Positions 18,250 through 26,778 of a stretch of 64,000 nt of DNA are shown in pieces. A model generated the notes under the pieces. That model worked only from the letters and a program-made list of their open reading frames with translations. It did not search any database and had not been told where the DNA came from. Numbering within the stretch: the stretch's first letter is position 1; each line of letters opens with the position of its first letter. The stretch is taken from the NCBI RefSeq assembly GCF_900111015.1, contig NZ_FOFS01000003.1:276881-340880 (forward strand). The letters run 5' to 3'. The position numbers were made by a program, and so were the translations under genes. This DNA comes from Solimonas aquatica (lineage in GTDB: Bacteria > Pseudomonadota > Gammaproteobacteria > Nevskiales > Nevskiaceae).

Positions 18250-18348
18250 GCCGGCGACGAGCTGCTGCTCACACTCAAGGATGGTACGCGGCGCGAACTC
18301 CTCGGCGACGACCTGGACCGGCAGCTCTCAGGCGCTTAGCCGCCGGCA

Positions 18349-19014
18349 TCAGGGCTTGATGATCTGCGCGCCCTCCGGCGTGCCGACAATCAGCACATCC
18401 GCGCCGCGCCGCGCGAACAGGCCCACGCAGACCACACCCGTGATCAGATTGATCTCGGTTTCCAGGGCGACGGCGTCGTGGATCGCCAGACCATGCACGT
18501 CGAGAATCTGGTTGCCGTTGTCCGTGATCACGTTCTGCCGCAGCTTCGGCTGGCCGCCGAGCGCTTCGATGCGGCGCGCGACATAGGCCTGCGCCATCGG
18601 AATCACTTCCACCGGCAGCGGGAACCTGCCCAGCACCTCCACCTGCTTGGAACGATCCACGATGCAGATGAACTGCTCGCTGGCCGCCGCCACGATCTTT
18701 TCGCGGGTCAGCGCCGCGCCGCCGCCCTTGATCAGCTGCAGCTTCGGATTGGACTCGTCGGCGCCATCGACATAGATCGACAGCTCGCCAGTGCTGTTCA
18801 AGTCCAGCACCGGCACGCCGATTTTCTGCAGGCGCTCGCTGCTGGCATTGGACGAGGACACCGCGCCCTTGATCTTGCCCGCCAGGCCGCTTTCGGCGAG
18901 CAGGTCGATGAAGATATTGACCGTGGAACCGGTGCCCACGCCGAGCACGCGGCCGGCTTGTACGTAGGCGAGGGCGGCTTCGGCGGCTTTGCGCTTGGCG
19001 AGGTCTTGGCTCAT
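18349..19014 (-). CDS. rpiA: Ribose-5-phosphate isomerase A
   Basis: This 221-residue pentose-phosphate enzyme interconverts ribose-5-phosphate and ribulose-5-phosphate. It has [24 protein letters not shown], the active-site VDGADESNP and [13 protein letters not shown]. Length is normal for RpiA. It is convergent with amiC. Confidence 0.96.
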   Translation of the reverse strand: MSQDLAKRKAAEAALAYVQAGRVLGVGTGSTVNIFIDLLAESGLAGKIKGAVSSSNASSERLQKIGVPVLDLNSTGELSIYVDGADESNPKLQLIKGGGAALTREKIVAAASEQFICIVDRSKQVEVLGRFPLPVEVIPMAQAYVARRIEALGGQPKLRQNVITDNGNQILDVHGLAIHDAVALETEINLITGVVCVGLFARRGADVLIVGTPEGAQIIKP

Positions 19015-19053
19015 GACAGGTGTGGCGTCTCGGATAAGGGTTTCTGGCTTGTC

Positions 19054-19133
19054 ATGCCCGCGCCCGCGGGCATCCCGGAATCAGGTGTGTCGGGTGCTTC
19101 GGCTGCGCACCGGATGCCCGCGGGCGCGGGCAT
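19054..19133. repeat. REP-like inverted repeat pair
   Basis: A 22-bp sequence at 19054-19075 is repeated as its exact reverse complement at 19112-19133. Each arm contains its own small palindrome (GCCCGCG/CGCGGGC). This layout, between rpiA and yggS, is that of a paired REP element. It could fold into a large hairpin in the mRNA. Confidence 0.7.
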
Positions 19134-19202
19134 CACCGTCAGCAAGCCGAAGCTGTGCGAAGTTTACTGGCTGGGGTGCGCGCGTACATGCCCGCCGCCC
19201 AT

Positions 19203-19913
19203 TCACGACAGGCCGGCAGGCTTGCGCAAGCGCGACCCGAACACCGCCGTGCCGATCCGCACCAGGGTCGAGCCCTCGGCGATGGCCGCTTCCAGGTCGT
19301 CGGACATGCCGGCAGAAAGGGTATCGGCTTGCGGCAGCTGCGCGCGCAGGGCGATGAACAATTCCTGCAGGCGGTGAAACGCGGCGCCTTGCTCGCGCGC
19401 GTCCTCGCTGGGCGCCGGCACCGCCATCAGGCCGCGCAGCCTGAGGCGCGGCAGCCGGGCGACTTCCGCGCACAGTGCCAGCGCCTCCTGCGGCGCGCAG
19501 CCGGACTTGCTGGCCTCGCCGGAAATATTCACCTGCACGCAGACGTTCAGCGGCGGCAGATCGTCTGGCCGCTGCGCGCTGAGGCGCTGCGCGATCTTCA
19601 GCCGCTCCACGCCGTGAACCCAGGCGAAGCGCTCGGCGATCTCGCGGGTCTTGTTGGACTGGATGGGGCCGATGTAATGCCAGCACAGCGCGCTGGCCTG
19701 CGCGCCCAGCGCGTCCTGCTTGGCGATGGCTTCCTGCACATAGCTCTCGCCGAACTCGCGCTGGCCGGCGGCCATCGCGGCGCGGATCGCCTCGGCGTCG
19801 AAGGTCTTGCTCACTGCCAGCAGGCGCACGCTGGCCGGGTCGCGGCCGGCGGCGCTGCAGGCGCGGGCGATGCGGGTGTGGACTTGCTGCAGGTTATCGG
19901 CGATGGACGTCAT
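19203..19913 (-). CDS. yggS: YggS family pyridoxal phosphate homeostasis protein
   Basis: This 236-residue single-domain PLP-binding protein (PLPBP/COG0325) buffers pyridoxal phosphate. The PLP Lys lies in LLAVSKTF; GESYVQEA, WHYIGPIQSNK and GMSDDLEAAIAEGSTLVRIG are hallmark segments. The ATG at 19913 gives the standard N-terminus; an upstream ATG would add 16 atypical residues. It is divergent from pilT, the normal arrangement. Confidence 0.93.
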   Translation of the reverse strand: MTSIADNLQQVHTRIARACSAAGRDPASVRLLAVSKTFDAEAIRAAMAAGQREFGESYVQEAIAKQDALGAQASALCWHYIGPIQSNKTREIAERFAWVHGVERLKIAQRLSAQRPDDLPPLNVCVQVNISGEASKSGCAPQEALALCAEVARLPRLRLRGLMAVPAPSEDAREQGAAFHRLQELFIALRAQLPQADTLSAGMSDDLEAAIAEGSTLVRIGTAVFGSRLRKPAGLS

Positions 19914-19996
19914 CGGCGGCGTGACGGGCTGCACGGGGCGGCAAGAAAGGGCGGCTAACATAATCGATCACTGCCCTGGGCGCCCGGACCTCGATC

Positions 19997-21043
19997 ATGG
20001 ACCTCACGCAACTGCTGCAGCTGGCTGCCGCGCGCGGCGCTTCCGATCTGCATCTCTCCGCCGGTCTGCCGCCGCGTCTGCGTCAGGACGGCGAGCTGGC
20101 CGCCATCGACCATGCGCCGCTGCAGGACGGTGATCTGCGCGCCGCCGCCGAAACCCTGATGCCTGCGCCGCTGCGCGCGCTCTGGCAGCGCGGCGAGGAC
20201 GTGGACTTCGCCAGCGAGGTGCCGGGTGTGGGCCGCGTGCGCGTCAATGCCTTCCGCCAGCTGCGCGGCACGGCGCTGGTGATGCGACTGTTGCCGCGCC
20301 GCATTCCGGATCTCGATACCCTGCGCTTGCCGCCGGTGGTGAGCGAGTTGCTGGAACTGCCGCGCGGGCTGCTGCTGGTCACCGGCCCCACCGGCTCGGG
20401 CAAGTCCACGACGCTGGCGGCGATGGTGCAGCGGCTCAACCAGACCCAGGCCCTGCACATCCTCACCATCGAGGATCCCATCGAGTTCGTGCACGAGCCG
20501 GCGCGCAGCCTGATCAGCCAGCGCGAGCTGCACCGCCACACGCAGAGCTTCGCCAGCGCCCTGCGCTCGGGTCTGCGCGAAGACCCGGACGTGATGCTGG
20601 TCGGCGAGCTGCGCGATCTGGAGACGATCCGCCTCGCGCTCACCGCCGCCGAGACCGGGCATCTGGTGCTGGCCAGCCTGCACACCGCCTCGGCGCCCAA
20701 GACCATCGACCGCATCATCGATGTGTTCCCGGCCGGCGAGAAGGAGAGCGTGCGCGCGATGCTGGCCGAATCCCTGCGCGCGGTGATCGCCCAGACCCTG
20801 CTGCCGGCCGCCGGCGGTGGCGGACGCGTGGCCGCCTTCGAGCTGATGCTGGGCACGCCGGCGATCCGCAACCTGATCCGCGAGAACAAGGTGGCGCAGA
20901 TGGTCTCGGTGCTGCAGACTGGTCAGCGCGAGGGCATGCAGACCCTGGATCAGGCGCTGGCGGTTCTGGTCCGTGCCGGTCTGGTGGACGCCGCCGCCGC
21001 GCGGCGCAAGGCCAGCGATCCCAAGAGCCTGGTTCTGGCCTGA
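19997..21043 (+). CDS. pilT: Type IV pilus retraction ATPase PilT
   Basis: This 348-residue hexameric ATPase depolymerises type IV pili for twitching. It has Walker A GPTGSGKST, the Asp box EDPIEF, Walker B DVMLVGELRD, the His box GHLVLASLHT and the PilT hallmark AIRNLIRE near the C-terminus. Length fits PilT. No other pilus genes are nearby. Confidence 0.92.
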   Translation: MDLTQLLQLAAARGASDLHLSAGLPPRLRQDGELAAIDHAPLQDGDLRAAAETLMPAPLRALWQRGEDVDFASEVPGVGRVRVNAFRQLRGTALVMRLLPRRIPDLDTLRLPPVVSELLELPRGLLLVTGPTGSGKSTTLAAMVQRLNQTQALHILTIEDPIEFVHEPARSLISQRELHRHTQSFASALRSGLREDPDVMLVGELRDLETIRLALTAAETGHLVLASLHTASAPKTIDRIIDVFPAGEKESVRAMLAESLRAVIAQTLLPAAGGGGRVAAFELMLGTPAIRNLIRENKVAQMVSVLQTGQREGMQTLDQALAVLVRAGLVDAAAARRKASDPKSLVLA

Positions 21044-21046
21044 GGC

Positions 21047-21075
21047 TTGCGTCACTGCCCACTCGCAGCTACACT
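21047..21075 (+). promoter_or_regulatory. rplM-rpsI promoter
   Basis: TTGCGT (21047-21052) and TACACT (21070-21075) are separated by 17 bases, starting a leader of about 67 bases before rplM. Confidence 0.5.
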
Positions 21076-21092
21076 CGCGCGCCTTTTTCGAG

Positions 21093-21118
21093 GTTCGGGG
21101 TCTAGGCATCACCCGAAC
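21093..21118 (+). promoter_or_regulatory. Hairpin in rplM leader
   Basis: GTTCGGG (21093-21099) pairs with CCCGAAC (21112-21118) inside the rplM 5' leader. Ribosomal protein operons are often autoregulated through such leaders, so this may be a binding site for L13; no specific leader family was confirmed. Confidence 0.35.
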
Positions 21119-21148
21119 TGAACTATAACTACCGACTGGAATGGACCG

Positions 21149-21577
21149 ATGAAGACTCTCTTCGCGAAGTCCGAAACCGTCAAGCGCGACTGGTACGTGA
21201 TTGACGCAACGGACAAGCCCTTGGGCCGCCTCGCCACCGAGGTTGCACGCCGCCTGCGCGGCAAGCACAAGGCCGAATACACCCCGCACGTGGATACCGG
21301 CGATTACATCGTCGTGATCAATGCCGAGAAGGTGAAGGCCACCGGCAACAAGCTGCGCGACAAGGTGTACTACCGCCACACCGAATACCCGGGTGGTATC
21401 CGCTCGACCAGCCTGCAGGAGATGCTCAACAAGCATCCCGAGCGCGCCATCGAGAAGGCGGTGAAGGGCATGCTGCCGAGCGGTCCGCTCGGTTACGCGG
21501 TGTTCCGCAAGCTGAAGGTCTATGCCGGCAGTGCGCATCCGCACACCGCGCAGCAGCCCAAGGCCCTCAACTTCTAA
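21149..21577 (+). CDS. rplM: 50S ribosomal protein L13
   Basis: This 142-residue large-subunit protein begins [20 protein letters not shown] and contains [18 protein letters not shown], the [12 protein letters not shown] segment, and [21 protein letters not shown], all standard for L13. rpsI follows after 14 bases in the universal order. Confidence 0.98.
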   Translation: MKTLFAKSETVKRDWYVIDATDKPLGRLATEVARRLRGKHKAEYTPHVDTGDYIVVINAEKVKATGNKLRDKVYYRHTEYPGGIRSTSLQEMLNKHPERAIEKAVKGMLPSGPLGYAVFRKLKVYAGSAHPHTAQQPKALNF

Positions 21578-21591
21578 GTCCGGTCACTACC

Positions 21592-21990
21592 ATGGCAAAG
21601 AACATCGAATACAAGTACGGCACGGGCCGCCGCAAGACGGCCGCCGCGCGCGTCTTCCTCAAGCCGGGCTCCGGCGCGATCCAGATCAACGACAAGAGCG
21701 TCGAAGATTATTTCGGTCGCGAGACCTCGCGCATGCTGGTGCGTCAGCCGCTGGAAGTGACCGACTCCGTCGGCCGCTTCGACCTCAAGATCACCGTCGC
21801 CGGCGGTGGCCCCAACGGTCAGGCCGGTGCGATCCGCCACGGCATCACCCGCGCGCTGATCCAGTACGACGAAGAATTCCGCAAGCCGCTGCGTGCAGCG
21901 GGTCTGGTCACTCGCGACGCCCGTGAAGTCGAGCGTAAGAAGGTCGGTCTGCACAAGGCCCGTCGCGGCACGCAGTACTCCAAGCGCTAA
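21592..21990 (+). CDS. rpsI: 30S ribosomal protein S9
   Basis: This 132-residue small-subunit protein has [18 protein letters not shown] near the N-terminus and ends [14 protein letters not shown], the basic tail that reaches the P-site tRNA. It forms an operon with rplM. Confidence 0.98.
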   Translation: MAKNIEYKYGTGRRKTAAARVFLKPGSGAIQINDKSVEDYFGRETSRMLVRQPLEVTDSVGRFDLKITVAGGGPNGQAGAIRHGITRALIQYDEEFRKPLRAAGLVTRDAREVERKKVGLHKARRGTQYSKR

Positions 21991-22005
21991 TTTTTCATTT
22001 GGTAC

Positions 22006-22033
22006 TTGGAATTCGAGGCGGCGGCGTTATACT
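22006..22033 (+). promoter_or_regulatory. tRNA-Gln promoter
   Basis: TTGGAA (22006-22011) and TATACT (22028-22033) are separated by 16 bases, placing the start about 25 bases before the tRNA. Confidence 0.55.
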
Positions 22034-22062
22034 CGCCGCCTCGCAAGATTTCCCGAACCGGA

Positions 22063-22136
22063 TGGGAGATCGTCTAATGGCAGGACAACAGATTCTGACT
22101 CTGTTTATCTAGGTTCGAGTCCTAGTCTCCCAACCA
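22063..22136 (+). tRNA. tRNA-Gln (CTG anticodon)
   Basis: The 74-base cloverleaf has acceptor TGGGAGA/TCTCCCA, a D-arm of GTCTAATGGCAGGAC, anticodon stem ACAGA/TCTGT with loop TTCTGAC (anticodon CTG, Gln), and T-stem CTAGG/CCTAG with TTCGAGT. Discriminator A and an encoded CCA complete it. Confidence 0.95.
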
Positions 22137-22148
22137 TCCGTCATGAAG

Positions 22149-22180
22149 AAGCCCGCTTCGCAAGAAGCGGGCTTTTTTAT
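22149..22180 (+). terminator. Rho-independent terminator after tRNA-Gln
   Basis: AAGCCCGCTTC pairs with GAAGCGGGCTT over 11 bp around a GCAA tetraloop, followed by a T-rich tail. It ends the tRNA-Gln transcript and also separates it from the convergent ThDP enzyme gene. Confidence 0.93.
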
Positions 22181-22201
22181 TTGCGCCTGCAGCCGACGGC
22201 T

Positions 22202-23938
22202 CTACATCGAGATGGAGCCCTTGCGAAAATCGCTGCGGCCGAGCAGGGCGTTGATCAGCACCGGCGATCCGGCCGCCGCCAGCTGTCTGGCGCGGCCGAG
22301 CACCCGCTCGCTGTTCTCGTGACGATCGAGCAGCAGGCCGGCAGCGCCCAGGCCCTGGACCGCCTGCTCGTAATGACTGGGCAGCAGCGGGCAGCCGACA
22401 TCGTCCTTGAGCACCTCGATCTGTTCGCGGGCGATCTGCGACCAGCAGGCATCGTTGCCCACCACGGCCAGCACGCCCAGGCCGTGACGCACGAAGGTAT
22501 CGAATTCCATCAGGCTGTAGCCCAGCGCCCCGTCGCCGAACAAGGCCCAGACTTCGCTGTCCGGGCGATGCAGCTTGGCGGCGAGCGCGAAGCCGGCGCC
22601 CACGCCCAGCGTGCCGAACACGCCGGGGTCCAGCCAGCCCAGCGTCGCGCGCGGCTGCAGCACATAGGAGGCGGTGGCAACGAAATCACCGCCGTCGGCG
22701 ACGATCAGGCTGTCTTCGCTCAGTTGGGCATCGATCTGCCGGCACAGCGTCAGCGGATTGAGGCCCTCGCCGGGAACCGATGCGGCCTGTTCATCGATTT
22801 CGCCGTCCCGCTGCGCTTCGCGCTGACGCAGCGAGTCAAACCACGCGCCTGAGCGCTGCGGTTGTGCGCCGAGTTCATCGGCCAGGGCGCACAGGAAGGC
22901 GCCGGCGTCGGCCTGCACGGCCACCTGAGGACGGCGGTTCAGATGCAGATCCTGGCGGCTGCGGTTGGCGGCGATCAGGGCGGCGCGCGGGCGGATGTGC
23001 GCGCCATAGTCGAGGCGAAAATCGCAGGGCACGCCGGCCAGGATCACCAGGTCGGCGGCACGCAGCGCTTCGCGGCGCCGGTGGCGGAACTGCAAGGGAT
23101 GATCAGGGCCGAGCAGGCCGCGCGCCATGCCGGAGAGATAGACCGGCAGGCCCAGCGTTTCCACGGCGCGGCGCAGGGCCGGCAGCTGCTGGGTATCGAG
23201 CATGGCCTGGCTGCCGATCACCAGCAGCGCTTGTTGTGCCCGCGCCAGGCGCCTGGCGGCGGCGCGAACGACGCGCGGTGAGGGCAGGAGCGGCGTCGTC
23301 GTCACGGCTTGATCGGCGGGCGGCTGCACGCCGAAGAACTGCCGCCACAAATGCAGGCGCAGATAGCGTGCGATCAGATGTTCGCCCAGGCCGGCACCGG
23401 GACGCGGTTGCGACTTGGCGATGTACCACTGCCGCACCAGCGCCTCGTCGTAAAGCAGATCCACCGGGCATTCCAGGAACACCGGACCGGGCGTGCCGTC
23501 CATGGCGCAGTGCAGGGCCTGGCGCAGCAAGGGCGCCAGCTCGGATACCCGCTTGGCCTGCGCGGCCCACTTCACGCTGGAGCGGATCAGCGCCAGCTGG
23601 TCGATGTCCTGCAGCGCGCCGCGATTGCGCAGCACGGTGGCGGTGGCGCCACCCAGCAGCACCAGCGGCGACTGCGCCAGACGCGCGTTCTGCACCGCCG
23701 TGAGGGTATTGGTGAGCCCCGGCCCGGCGGTGACGGCGGCCACGCCCGGGACGCCGCTGAGGCGTGCCATGGCATCGGCGGCGAACACCGCCGTGGCCTC
23801 GTGACGGGTATCGATCACCCGGATGCCGGCCTGCTTGCAGCCGACCAGAATCGGCGAAATGTGTCCGCCGCACAGCGTGAACAGAAAGCGCAGGCCCTGG
23901 GCCTTGAGCACCCGCGCAATGATCTCCCCGCCATTCAT
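22202..23938 (-). CDS. Thiamine diphosphate-dependent enzyme, ILVBL/acetolactate synthase-like
   Basis: This 578-residue protein has the three ThDP-enzyme domains. The N-terminal part has the catalytic Glu in [14 protein letters not shown] and [13 protein letters not shown]. The C-terminal part has the cofactor motif [20 protein letters not shown], with GNDACW near its end. The C-terminus KGSISM and overall pattern resemble the ILVBL (2-hydroxyacyl-CoA lyase 2-like) group rather than IlvB, and no ilvN is adjacent. An ATG at 23953 is possible; the one at 23938 has GGGGGA at a good distance. A role in cleaving 2-hydroxyacyl-CoA in lipid breakdown is inferred from similarity and neighbours. Confidence 0.8.
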   Translation of the reverse strand: MNGGEIIARVLKAQGLRFLFTLCGGHISPILVGCKQAGIRVIDTRHEATAVFAADAMARLSGVPGVAAVTAGPGLTNTLTAVQNARLAQSPLVLLGGATATVLRNRGALQDIDQLALIRSSVKWAAQAKRVSELAPLLRQALHCAMDGTPGPVFLECPVDLLYDEALVRQWYIAKSQPRPGAGLGEHLIARYLRLHLWRQFFGVQPPADQAVTTTPLLPSPRVVRAAARRLARAQQALLVIGSQAMLDTQQLPALRRAVETLGLPVYLSGMARGLLGPDHPLQFRHRRREALRAADLVILAGVPCDFRLDYGAHIRPRAALIAANRSRQDLHLNRRPQVAVQADAGAFLCALADELGAQPQRSGAWFDSLRQREAQRDGEIDEQAASVPGEGLNPLTLCRQIDAQLSEDSLIVADGGDFVATASYVLQPRATLGWLDPGVFGTLGVGAGFALAAKLHRPDSEVWALFGDGALGYSLMEFDTFVRHGLGVLAVVGNDACWSQIAREQIEVLKDDVGCPLLPSHYEQAVQGLGAAGLLLDRHENSERVLGRARQLAAAGSPVLINALLGRSDFRKGSISM

Positions 23939-24191
23939 GCGGCCGTCCCCCATGGTGAAAATCGCAGGCTAGTGCCTGGCTCCGTGACGGGGGCTGTCGC
24001 AGATCAATGGCATGACCCCGCAGATCGGTCAAAAGATGAGCCGGCGTTCTGCGAGGACGGCAGGCCTGTGGCCAAGTGGCCAATGGCGCCGGCAGGGAGC
24101 GCTCGTAGGCTGCGCGAAGTTAACCAGTCGTTCAATTAATGGATGCGGCGCGCCGGATGGCGCCTGCCGGACCCATCTGGAGAAGATGCTG

Positions 24192-26747
24192 ATGTCGGTA
24201 CGTCCTTGTCTGCTCTCTGCGGCGGCGCTGGCCCTCGTGGCCAGTTCACCGTCCTTTGCCATCAGCCTCGATTGGCTGGATGGTGAAATCAGCGGCACCC
24301 TCAACACCACCGTGACCTTCGGCGCCGCCATGCGCCTGGAAAAGCCGGCGGCGGATCTCATCGGCAAGGCGGATCTCAATCCGGAGCTGTGTGCGCGGCA
24401 GTATCAGTCCTGCCAGGGCCTGTTCCGGGATCAGGTCTATCCCTCGCAGCGGCTGGTGGCGGCGCCGGGACAGTTTGCGATGCGGGCGGACGACGGCAAT
24501 CTCAATTACGGCCGCTTCGACTTGATCCAGACCGTCGGCAAGGTCACGCAGGATCTGACCTTGAACTGGGAAGGGCTCGGCTTCTTTGCGAAGTGGCTGT
24601 ACTTCTACGACTTCACCAACAACAACTTTACGGAAACCCATCCCGACCTGATCACGCGCGGCAATGCCGATCAGGTCGGCTTCACGAATGACCCGATCGC
24701 CAATCGCTATTTCCCGCATGTCTACGGGCCGGGTGCTTCCGTGCGCAGCAAGCGCAACGACGGCTCGACGCTGCGCCAGATCGGCACCGCCCTGCAGCTG
24801 CACGAGCTCAACGTCTTCGGCAAGCTGCCCTTGCCCTTCCTGGGCGACCAGGAGCTGAGCTTCAAGATCGGCCGCCAGACGGTGAACTGGGGCGAGTCCA
24901 CCTTGCTGGCCATCAACAGTATCAACCAGGCCAACCCGGTCAACGCCAACAATCTGTTCCGCGTCGGCACGCAGGTGGAAGAAGTGTTCATGCCGGTGGG
25001 CATGGTGTTCGCCAGCATCGAACCGTTTTCCAGCGCGACCATCGAAGCCTTTTATCAGTTCGAATGGCAGCCGCTGGATGCGCCGCCGCCGGGCAGCTAT
25101 TTCGCCACCAACGATCTGGGCACGCGCAATGCCGGCGCTTCGGTGAACTACAGCTTCGGTGCCGTGGCCGACGATCCCGAGCATGCCTGGGGCGGGCCGA
25201 CCGACAACACGCGCAAGGGTTACATGGACAACCCGCTGGCGCTGATCACGCCGACCACGGGCACCTGGCGGCGCGAGCGCGACATGGACGCCAGCAGTCA
25301 GGGCCAGTTCGGTCTGGCCTTCAAGTACTACGCCGAGGAACTGGGCAGCGGCACCGAGTTCGGGCTGTACTTCATGAACTACCACTCGAAGCTGCCCTAT
25401 ATCAGCATGTTCGCCGCGCCCACGGCCTGCAGTCATCAGCGCAGCGTGACCAACACGGTGACCTTCTTCCAGGCCTGTCCCAACATCCCGGCCACCGCCA
25501 ACGCCCAGGCCCGGCAGCAGTTGCAGGTCGATACCCTGAGCCTGGTTGCCAATCAATTGCTGGTCAATCCCGTCGGGCTGGCGAGCGATCTGGGCGTCAC
25601 CAATCTTGCCGACCTGCCGGCGACGCTGACCACCCTGCAGGGCCTGCTGCTCGGCGGCAATCCCGATGCGCCGCTGTCCGATGCCGCGGAGCTGGATCAG
25701 CCGCGTGTGGTCTTCGAGTATCCGGAAAACATCCAGCTCTACGGCTTCAGCTTCAACACCACCTATGGCGACTACTCGTTCCAGGGCGAGGTGGCCTACC
25801 GTCCGAACCTGCCGCTGCAGATCGCGGTCACGGATCTGGGCTTCGCGGCCTTGGGCCCCACGCTCAACAGCTGCGGCAATGCGCCGGACGGCGGCTGCGC
25901 CGGCACGCATTCGGGCCTGGGCTGGGCGGCCGATGGCAGTCGCACGGTGTATGGCGGCAGTGATTTTCAGGACGCCAGCGGCAGCAATCCCTATCCCGAT
26001 ACGCTGAGCCTGGTGGTCGGACATCTGCCGGGCTCGGCGCGCGCCTATCCGAGCTTCGTCACGGCCTATCGCGGCGGCGTGGTCGGCGAGAACCCGGGCA
26101 GCGATCCGGGCCGGCGCTATGACCGCCACAATCCGGGCTATATCCGCGGCTACGAGCGCTTCGATGTCTTCCAGTTCGATGTGAGCACCACGCGCGTGCT
26201 CGGCGCCACCGAAAATTATCTGGCGGCCGATCAGGTGCAGCTCGTTGCCGAACTGGGCGCCGAGTGGATTCCCGGCCTGCCCTCGCTCGATCGTCTGCAG
26301 ATCGACGCGCCGGGGCAGTTCCTGCATGCCTCGGCAGGCGCCGACGGCAGCGGTGCGGACGGCTCGCGTCAGGCTTGCTCGACCAACAGCGCCTGCAATG
26401 CCGGCGCCGATGGCCTGCGCTTCAATCCGCATCAGGCCAATCTCAAGGGCTACAGCGACGCGCTCTCGTACGGCTATCGCATCATCATGATCGTCAAGTA
26501 CGAAAGCGTGCTGCCCGCCATCAGCCTGCAGCCGAGCCTCATCTGGGGTCATGACGTGAAAGGCACCGCGCCCGGCCCGGCGGAAAACTTCATCGCCAAT
26601 CGCAAGCAGCTGATCAGCAATCTGGAAACCCGCTACAAGGATTTTCTCTCGTTCAACATCGGCTACGTGGCGTTCATGGGCGGCGGCGCGAACAATCTGC
26701 TGCGCGATCGCGACTTCGCACAGGCTTTCGTCAAGCTGCAGTTCTGA
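24192..26747 (+). CDS. DUF1302 family outer-membrane protein
   Basis: This 851-residue protein has a signal peptide (MSVRPCLLSAAALALVASSP) and long alternating hydrophobic/polar strands ending in Phe (QAFVKLQF), as in outer-membrane barrels. Segments such as SFKIGRQTVNWGES and the NNNFTETHPD region match DUF1302 proteins, which often accompany hydrophobic-compound degradation. The ATG at 24192 lies 6 bases after GGAGAAG; a nearby ATG at 24186 is too close to it. It is convergent with a secreted ceramidase, and uptake of lipids or their products is a plausible role. Confidence 0.85.
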   Translation: MSVRPCLLSAAALALVASSPSFAISLDWLDGEISGTLNTTVTFGAAMRLEKPAADLIGKADLNPELCARQYQSCQGLFRDQVYPSQRLVAAPGQFAMRADDGNLNYGRFDLIQTVGKVTQDLTLNWEGLGFFAKWLYFYDFTNNNFTETHPDLITRGNADQVGFTNDPIANRYFPHVYGPGASVRSKRNDGSTLRQIGTALQLHELNVFGKLPLPFLGDQELSFKIGRQTVNWGESTLLAINSINQANPVNANNLFRVGTQVEEVFMPVGMVFASIEPFSSATIEAFYQFEWQPLDAPPPGSYFATNDLGTRNAGASVNYSFGAVADDPEHAWGGPTDNTRKGYMDNPLALITPTTGTWRRERDMDASSQGQFGLAFKYYAEELGSGTEFGLYFMNYHSKLPYISMFAAPTACSHQRSVTNTVTFFQACPNIPATANAQARQQLQVDTLSLVANQLLVNPVGLASDLGVTNLADLPATLTTLQGLLLGGNPDAPLSDAAELDQPRVVFEYPENIQLYGFSFNTTYGDYSFQGEVAYRPNLPLQIAVTDLGFAALGPTLNSCGNAPDGGCAGTHSGLGWAADGSRTVYGGSDFQDASGSNPYPDTLSLVVGHLPGSARAYPSFVTAYRGGVVGENPGSDPGRRYDRHNPGYIRGYERFDVFQFDVSTTRVLGATENYLAADQVQLVAELGAEWIPGLPSLDRLQIDAPGQFLHASAGADGSGADGSRQACSTNSACNAGADGLRFNPHQANLKGYSDALSYGYRIIMIVKYESVLPAISLQPSLIWGHDVKGTAPGPAENFIANRKQLISNLETRYKDFLSFNIGYVAFMGGGANNLLRDRDFAQAFVKLQF

Positions 26748-26748
26748 A

Positions 26749-26774
26749 GCCGGCGATGCCCGCGCATCGCCGGC
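26749..26774. terminator. Hairpin between convergent genes
   Basis: GCCGGCGATG (26749-26758) pairs perfectly with CATCGCCGGC (26765-26774) over 10 bp with a 6-base loop. It lies exactly between the convergent DUF1302 and ceramidase genes and could end transcripts from both sides, although a T-run is missing. Confidence 0.55.
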
Positions 26775-26778
26775 GCTG

